Virus record (IMG/VR): IMGVR_UViG_3300009000_000013
Coordinates: 1-41,348 of that record
DNA length: 41,348 nt
DNA from: a virus
Reading direction: 5' to 3' (one strand)
The notes below the pieces were generated by a model, which saw only the letters and a program-made list of their open reading frames with translations, was not told the origin of the DNA and made no database searches. Below are positions 36,899 through 41,348 of this stretch, piece by piece; position 1 is the stretch's first letter, and every line of letters begins with the position of its first letter. A program made the position numbers and the translations under genes.

Positions 36899-37741
36899 AT
36901 GAGACCTAAAAATTACCTCAATAACAAAGACATTCTCAAAGAAATACATCGATCAAAAAATACATTCAATAGCTTTGTTGAAAAAGATTATGCAAACTAT
37001 GATATTATTTTAGAAAGCGTTGATAAAATTAACATTAGAACTATTGCAGAAGCAAAACGTAACAAAGCAAAAAAACTAAGCAGCGAAGAGTACGATAAAC
37101 GTAAAACAGCAGGTGAAAAAGTTAAACAAGCAGACTGCGAAATTGACTATAAAAGCATTACCAAAGAAGAATTAATTTTTCGAATTATGACGTTTGATCA
37201 TATTCCAGAAGAGCCAGGACGTAAAAAGAATCCTAAAACTATAGCAGATACAAAAGTAAAATTAAATTTTCCACCTTTTCAACACTATAAGTTTAACGAA
37301 GACGGTGAACTAATCTGTGTTGGCAAAAGTCATTGGCAAGGTGGTATGGAAAACGGATACTTTAGTATAACCCACGGAAAAGCTACAGACAAACTTGCAC
37401 TTATGTGGATGAAACTGTGTGATCGTTATGCTACAAGAGGAAATGTGAGAGGATACACCTACAATGACGAAATGCGAGGACAAGCGATACTGCAACTTGC
37501 TCAAATTGGTCTACAGTTTGATGAGTCTAAAAGTCAAAACCCCTTTGCTTACTACACAGCGGCAGTTACAAACTCATTTGTACGTGTTATCAACATTGAA
37601 AAACGCAATCAAAACATTAGAGACGACATCCTTGAAATGAATGACTTGTCTCCAAGTTATACAAGACAACACCAAGGCGAGTGGGAAGCAAGTGTTCGTA
37701 GAAACGAAGAAGCCGATATGAGTTCATTTTCTAAAAAATAA
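36899..37741 (+). CDS. gp55: Late-transcription sigma factor gp55
   Basis: The 280-residue protein is gp55-like. In T4, gp55 replaces host sigma on RNA polymerase, recognises TATAAATA late promoters and is activated by the sliding clamp. The conserved part lies in the C-terminal half: LALMWMKLCDRYATRGNVRG, MRGQAILQLAQIGLQFDESK, NPFAYYTAAVTNSFVRVINI, then EKRNQNIRDDILEM, a sigma region 2-like helix set. T4 gp55 has 185 residues; the additional N-terminal 100 residues are charged and seem to be an extension, with a KTAGEKVKQADCEIDYKSIT segment. The ATG at 36899 has GGAG six bases upstream and a consensus promoter before it. It sits divergent to the late genes it is expected to switch on. Confidence 0.88.
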   Translation: MRPKNYLNNKDILKEIHRSKNTFNSFVEKDYANYDIILESVDKINIRTIAEAKRNKAKKLSSEEYDKRKTAGEKVKQADCEIDYKSITKEELIFRIMTFDHIPEEPGRKKNPKTIADTKVKLNFPPFQHYKFNEDGELICVGKSHWQGGMENGYFSITHGKATDKLALMWMKLCDRYATRGNVRGYTYNDEMRGQAILQLAQIGLQFDESKSQNPFAYYTAAVTNSFVRVINIEKRNQNIRDDILEMNDLSPSYTRQHQGEWEASVRRNEEADMSSFSKK

Positions 37742-37743
37742 GG

Positions 37744-37772
37744 TTGACAACTGTATAATTACATAGTATACT
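37744..37772 (+). promoter_or_regulatory. Sigma-70 promoter of gp47-gp46
   Basis: TTGACA at 37744-37749 and TATACT at 37767-37772 are separated by 17 bases, in the 58-base gap after gp55. This would start a separate early/middle transcript for gp47, gp46 and the following small genes. A TATAAT at 37754 is too close to the -35 box to be used with it. Confidence 0.8.
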
Positions 37773-37787
37773 TTAACAAGTATATAT

Positions 37788-37802
37788 GGAGGATAATCCT
37801 TG
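37788..37802 (+). promoter_or_regulatory. Strong ribosome site with TTG start codon for gp47
   Basis: GGAGGA at 37788-37793 stands six bases before a TTG at 37800-37802. No ATG in frame is available near it, and the protein needs this start to keep FTDIHFG, its first metal-binding motif, intact. A strong ribosome site together with a weak start codon suggests tuned expression. Confidence 0.75.
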
Positions 37803-38816
37803 TTTAAGAAAGCTGCGGTGTTTACAGACATCCATTTTGGCCTAAAAGGCAATAGTCGTGTTCATAACGACGACTGTGAAGAATTTATCGATTGGTTTAT
37901 TGAAACTGCAAAAGCTAACGGTTGCGAAACTGGAATCTTTTGTGGAGACTGGCATCATAATCGTAATTCACTTAATCTTACCACTATGGATGCAACTATT
38001 CGATCAATGGAAAAGCTAGGAGCTGCATTTGAAAAGTTTTACTTTTTTGATGGCAATCACGACTTGTATTACAAAGACAAGCGTGATGTAAACAGTACTG
38101 CATTTGCAACATACATTCCAGGTATCACATTTGTTGACAAAATTACAACAGTTGATGATGTAACACTTGTTCCTTGGTTAGTAGGTGACGAATGGAAAAA
38201 AATGACCAAATTAAAAAGCAAATATGTGTTTGGTCATTTTGAACTTCCTAGCTTTTATATGAACGCTATGGTGCAGATGCCAGATCACGGTGACTTGAAG
38301 GCAACAGATTTTGCTAACCAGTCATATGTTTTTAGCGGACACTTCCACAAACGTCAAGTACAAGGTAACGTGCATTATATCGGCAATGCGTTTCCGCACA
38401 ACTATGCAGATGCGTGGGACGATGATCGCGGTATGATGATTCTTGATAGAGAAAATAACAAAGAACCTGAATATATCAATTGGCCTAACTGTCCTAAGTA
38501 TCGGACAGTTAAACTTTCTCAGCTATTAGACGAAACAGACACGCTTGTTAAAAACAAAATGTATCTGCGAGTAACTCTAGACTTACCTATTAGCTACGAA
38601 GAAGCAAATTTTATCAAAGAAACTTTTATAAAAAATTATAACTGTCGAGAAATTACTCTTATTCCCCAAAAACAACTAGAAGAAATTAACACAGATTTAG
38701 ATATTGCACAGTTTGAAAGTGTAGATCAAATTGTTGCAGGTGAAATTGCAGAGCTTGACACTAACAATTACGATAAAAGTATGCTGCTAGAAATTTACAA
38801 CGGACTAGAACAATAA
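37800..38816 (+). CDS. gp47: Recombination nuclease subunit gp47 (SbcD/Mre11-like)
   Basis: This is a calcineurin-like metallophosphoesterase, the nuclease partner of gp46. Together they resect DNA ends for recombination-dependent replication and degrade host DNA. All metal-binding motifs are present: FTDIHFG with Asp10 and His12, GDWH with Asp50 and His52, GNHD at 85-88, GHFE at 145-148 and GHFH at 180-183. The length of 338 equals that of T4 gp47 (about 339). Translation starts at a TTG codon. Its TAA stop is followed directly by the gp46 ATG, so both subunits are likely made together. It has its own sigma-70 promoter. Confidence 0.95.
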   Translation: MFKKAAVFTDIHFGLKGNSRVHNDDCEEFIDWFIETAKANGCETGIFCGDWHHNRNSLNLTTMDATIRSMEKLGAAFEKFYFFDGNHDLYYKDKRDVNSTAFATYIPGITFVDKITTVDDVTLVPWLVGDEWKKMTKLKSKYVFGHFELPSFYMNAMVQMPDHGDLKATDFANQSYVFSGHFHKRQVQGNVHYIGNAFPHNYADAWDDDRGMMILDRENNKEPEYINWPNCPKYRTVKLSQLLDETDTLVKNKMYLRVTLDLPISYEEANFIKETFIKNYNCREITLIPQKQLEEINTDLDIAQFESVDQIVAGEIAELDTNNYDKSMLLEIYNGLEQ

Positions 38817-40589
38817 ATGATTCGTATTAAAGATTTAACCGTAAAAAACTTTATGAGTGTAGGTAATCAAACCCAGGCTGTAGACTTCGATAAGGAGAAC
38901 CTAACACTTGTGCTAGGTGAAAACTTAGATCAAGGCGGAGATGACTCAGGATCACGCAATGGTACTGGTAAAACTACCATTATTAATGCTCTTAGTTACG
39001 CATTATACGGTACTGCACTTACAAACATCAAAAGAAACAACTTAATTAATAAAACTAACTCAAAAGGTATGTTGGTTACACTACATTTTGAGAAAAATGG
39101 TATTGATTATCGTATTGAACGTGGACGTTCTCCTAATGTGTTAAAGTTTTTTATTAATGAACAAGAACAAGAGCTTGTTGACGAGTCACAAGGTGATAGT
39201 CGCAAAACACAAGAAAGTATTCAAGAACTTTTAGGTATGAGTCACGATATGTTTAAACATATTGTTGCACTAAACACCTATTCAGAACCTTTCTTAAGTA
39301 TGCGAGCAAATGATCAACGTGCAATCATTGAACAATTACTCGGTATTACATTACTAACTGAAAAATCTGAACTACTAAAAGAACAAGTTCGAAATACTAA
39401 AGATGCTATTACTCAAGAAACACTTAAAATAGAAGCAATACAAACTGCTAATTCAAAAATTGAAAACACTATTGAAAGTTTAAAAAGAAATCAACGTGCG
39501 TGGCTATCAAAAAAATCACAAGACATAGAAAAACTTGAGCGCGGTATTGAAGAACTTGAACGTGTAGACATTGATTCAGAACTAGATGCACACGAAAAAT
39601 TAGCAAATTGGACAGAAATGAACAATGCTATTTTGGCTCTTAATAAAGAAAAAAGCACATTAGAAAGTGCATTACTACGTGCTACAAGTTCTGTTGAAAA
39701 GGCAGAAAAAGACATTGCAAATCTTGAAGATGCAACCTGTTATACTTGCGGGCAAGCACTGCACGACGATAAACGAAAAGAAATTGAGTCAAGAAAAGAC
39801 AAAGAATTAAACGATGCAATGGCTTATCAAGTAGAAGTTGCAGGAAAATTAGAAAATGTGCTCAAAGGCCTAGACGAAATTGGTAATATTAACGGCCGAC
39901 CAAACACATTTTATGAAACTGCTAAAGAAGCATACGAACATAGAAACAACGTAGATAATTTAAAACAAACACTTCTAAACAAACAACAAGACGAAGACCC
40001 GTATCAAACTCAGATTGACGAGTTGAACTCTAGTGCTATTCAAGAAATATCTTGGGATATAGTAAACGAACTAACAAATTATAAAGAACATCAAGAATTT
40101 TTGTTAAAACTTCTTACAAACAAAGATAGTTTTATTCGCAAGAAAATTATTGATCAAAACCTAGCATATCTAAACAACAGACTTACATACTATCTTGATA
40201 AACTAGGATTGCCGCATCAAGTTCTGTTCCAAAATGATTTGAATGTTGAAATTACACAACTAGGTCAAGACTTAGACTTTGATAACTTGTCAAGAGGCGA
40301 ACGCAACAGACTTATCTTAGGATTAAGTTTTGCATTCCGCGATGTCTGGGAAAGTTTGTATCAACACATTAACTTGTTGTTTATTGATGAGCTAATTGAC
40401 TCAGGTATGGATACTGCTGGTGTTGAAAACTCGCTAGGCATTCTCAAGAAAATGGGAAGAGAGCGTGATAAAAACATTTATTTGATCAGTCACAAAGATG
40501 AACTTATTGGTCGTGTTAATCACGTACTAAGAGTTGTAAAAGAAAACGGCTTTACAAGCTATGCAAATGATATAGATGTGGTAGACTGA
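38817..40589 (+). CDS. gp46: Recombination ATPase subunit gp46 (SbcC/Rad50-like)
   Basis: This is the SMC-like ATPase that works with gp47 in end resection. Walker A is GSRNGTGKTT (45-54). Two coiled-coil arms (about 170-300 and 320-440) flank a CYTCGQ zinc hook with the CxxC near residue 308, which joins two molecules. The ABC signature LSRGERNR is near 490, Walker B LLFIDELIDSGMD near 519, and the switch histidine ISHKDEL near 560. At 590 residues it is close to T4 gp46 (560). Its TGA stop overlaps the next ATG by one base (TGATG). Confidence 0.96.
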   Translation: MIRIKDLTVKNFMSVGNQTQAVDFDKENLTLVLGENLDQGGDDSGSRNGTGKTTIINALSYALYGTALTNIKRNNLINKTNSKGMLVTLHFEKNGIDYRIERGRSPNVLKFFINEQEQELVDESQGDSRKTQESIQELLGMSHDMFKHIVALNTYSEPFLSMRANDQRAIIEQLLGITLLTEKSELLKEQVRNTKDAITQETLKIEAIQTANSKIENTIESLKRNQRAWLSKKSQDIEKLERGIEELERVDIDSELDAHEKLANWTEMNNAILALNKEKSTLESALLRATSSVEKAEKDIANLEDATCYTCGQALHDDKRKEIESRKDKELNDAMAYQVEVAGKLENVLKGLDEIGNINGRPNTFYETAKEAYEHRNNVDNLKQTLLNKQQDEDPYQTQIDELNSSAIQEISWDIVNELTNYKEHQEFLLKLLTNKDSFIRKKIIDQNLAYLNNRLTYYLDKLGLPHQVLFQNDLNVEITQLGQDLDFDNLSRGERNRLILGLSFAFRDVWESLYQHINLLFIDELIDSGMDTAGVENSLGILKKMGRERDKNIYLISHKDELIGRVNHVLRVVKENGFTSYANDIDVVD

Positions 40590-40786
40590 TGGAAAGTGAT
40601 ATACACGATCAGTTAGTTCAAGCATATTTAGAGTATTTCAAGGCTAACGAAAAATTTGAAAGGCAAAATAGTGTACGTACACACAGGTATGTACGTAAAT
40701 GTTTAAGAGACATTAGGCAACTAGCAAAAGATAGAGCAGAAGAAATACACAAATTGCATAATGCAACCCGAATAACCAGAAAATAG
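40589..40786 (+). CDS. Small basic helical protein, 65 aa, unknown function
   Basis: The 65 residues are highly charged with many Arg, Lys and Glu, and probably form two helices (LVQAYLEYFKANEKFERQNS and RYVRKCLRDIRQLAKDRAEE). No known motif or membrane segment is seen. It is translationally coupled to gp46 through TGATG, which argues that it is a real gene in the recombination operon. The basic pattern R-x-x-R-K-x-x-R could bind nucleic acid or the gp46/47 complex, but that is a guess. Confidence 0.7.
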   Translation: MESDIHDQLVQAYLEYFKANEKFERQNSVRTHRYVRKCLRDIRQLAKDRAEEIHKLHNATRITRK

Positions 40787-40796
40787 GCAAAACAAT
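40785..40796 (+). repeat. 12-bp direct repeat, left copy, next to GIY-YIG gene
   Basis: AGGCAAAACAAT begins inside the stop codon of the 65-residue gene and recurs exactly at 41245-41256, in the last codons of the GIY-YIG gene. The two copies bracket that gene almost completely. Confidence 0.6.
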
Positions 40797-40817
40797 TTAG
40801 GCTCTGGTAAGTAACTG

Positions 40818-41267
40818 ATGCAGTGGACTTACCAAGGACAAACAATTGACACTATACCAGAAGAGTATGAAGGCTTTGTTTATCTTATTACCAATCTTAC
40901 CACTGGGCAAAAATACGTAGGCAAAAAACTAGCAAAGTTTAAAACAACTAAGCCACCACTCAAAGGCAAAAAAAATAAACGTAGAGGCTACAAAGAAAGC
41001 GATTGGAAAGACTATTGGGGTTCATCTGATAGACTTAATGCTGATGTTGAAGCACTAGGCCCAGAAAATTTCATAAGAGAGATATTATATCTTTGCAAAG
41101 GCAGAGGCGAAATGTCTTACATCGAGGCAAGAGAGCAATTTGACCGCCGTGTATTAGAGAGCGACGAGTATTACAATGGAATTATTAATGTTAGAGTTGG
41201 CGGTTCCGACAAATTGCGACAGGCATTGCTAGAACATAGCATCAAGGCAAAACAATCCAACACTTAA
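40818..41267 (+). CDS. GIY-YIG family endonuclease, free-standing (Seg/homing type)
   Basis: The 149-residue protein has a GIY-YIG nuclease core: GFVYLITN at 19-26 (GIY variant) and KYVGKK at 32-37 (YIG variant). A basic stretch follows (KKNKRRGYK), then DWKDYWGSS at 62-70, LGPENFIREILYLC at 80-93, and a likely catalytic glutamate among EMSYIEAREQ (98-107). T4 carries several free-standing enzymes of this family (SegA-G) that bias inheritance at their own locus; this one may be mobile in the same way or a domesticated phage nuclease. No separate DNA-binding domain is evident. The ribosome site before the ATG at 40818 is weak. A 12-bp direct repeat brackets the gene. Confidence 0.75.
   Translation: MQWTYQGQTIDTIPEEYEGFVYLITNLTTGQKYVGKKLAKFKTTKPPLKGKKNKRRGYKESDWKDYWGSSDRLNADVEALGPENFIREILYLCKGRGEMSYIEAREQFDRRVLESDEYYNGIINVRVGGSDKLRQALLEHSIKAKQSNT
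41245..41256 (+). repeat. 12-bp direct repeat, right copy
   Basis: Exact copy of AGGCAAAACAAT found at 40785-40796. It encodes part of the C-terminal KAKQS residues of the GIY-YIG protein, ending 11 bases before the end of the gene. Confidence 0.6.
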
Positions 41268-41348
41268 GGTTGGCGGGCCAGTTCAAAAATACCGCTGTGG
41301 AAAAAGCTAGGGTGATACCTGCACACGTAACATACTGATTGACTACCC

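Noticed and set aside
37310-37504. Minus-strand frame inside gp55
   Set aside because: It is antisense to the most conserved part of gp55, with no supporting signals.
41268-41348. Last 81 bases: searched for a tRNA, terminator or promoter
   Set aside because: GTTCAAA at 41281 resembles a T-loop but has no pairing stem around it, and no hairpin with a T-run is visible. TTGACT at 41339 could be a -35 box of a gene beyond the window but its -10 would be outside.
1-41348. CRISPR array, integrase, insertion sequence or tRNA genes
   Set aside because: No regularly spaced repeats, transposase or integrase-like frames, or tRNA-like cloverleaf were found on reading both strands.

Overview
This window is part of the genome of a T4-like contractile-tailed phage (myovirus). 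The sequence is strongly AT-rich (judged by eye). Many of its protein types resemble those of marine T4-like phages of cyanobacteria or SAR11 bacteria. No host-derived metabolic gene, tRNA or integrase is visible here, so the host cannot be named from this sequence.

The window splits into two divergent blocks at about 36.82-36.90 kb. Positions 1-36820 form a virtually gapless minus-strand late block encoding the baseplate and its fibres. In transcription order these are: a tail-tube-cap-like protein (gp48/gp54 type), wedge gp53, a 1108-residue hub-like protein, a lysozyme-like protein, gp5 hub with a C-terminal zinc peptidase, gp25, gp6, a 5257-residue giant protein in the gp7 position, a 200-residue structural protein, three paralogous fibre proteins (one with a gp12-like collar domain), and a large glycine-rich adhesin that runs off the left edge. 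Gene junctions overlap by 1 base or are separated by a few bases. Where larger gaps occur, a TAAATA-type late promoter motif lies just upstream of the next gene.

Positions 36899-41267 form a plus-strand early/middle block: the late sigma factor gp55, the recombination nuclease pair gp47/gp46, a 65-residue basic protein, and a free-standing GIY-YIG endonuclease. gp55 and gp47 each have a consensus TTGACA-N17-TATAAT/TATACT promoter. The spacer between the blocks carries the host-type promoter of gp55, an ATAAATA motif overlapping it, and a minus-strand CTAAATA motif abutting its -35 box. This suggests an early-to-late switch point.

The parts least explained by standard T4 biology are the giant protein (a mosaic of cupredoxin-like, carbohydrate-binding-like, beta-propeller-like and VNG-type repeats), the fibre triplet with shared N-termini and different C-termini, a short motif pair shared between the hub-like and lysozyme-like proteins, and a 12-bp direct repeat bracketing the GIY-YIG gene.
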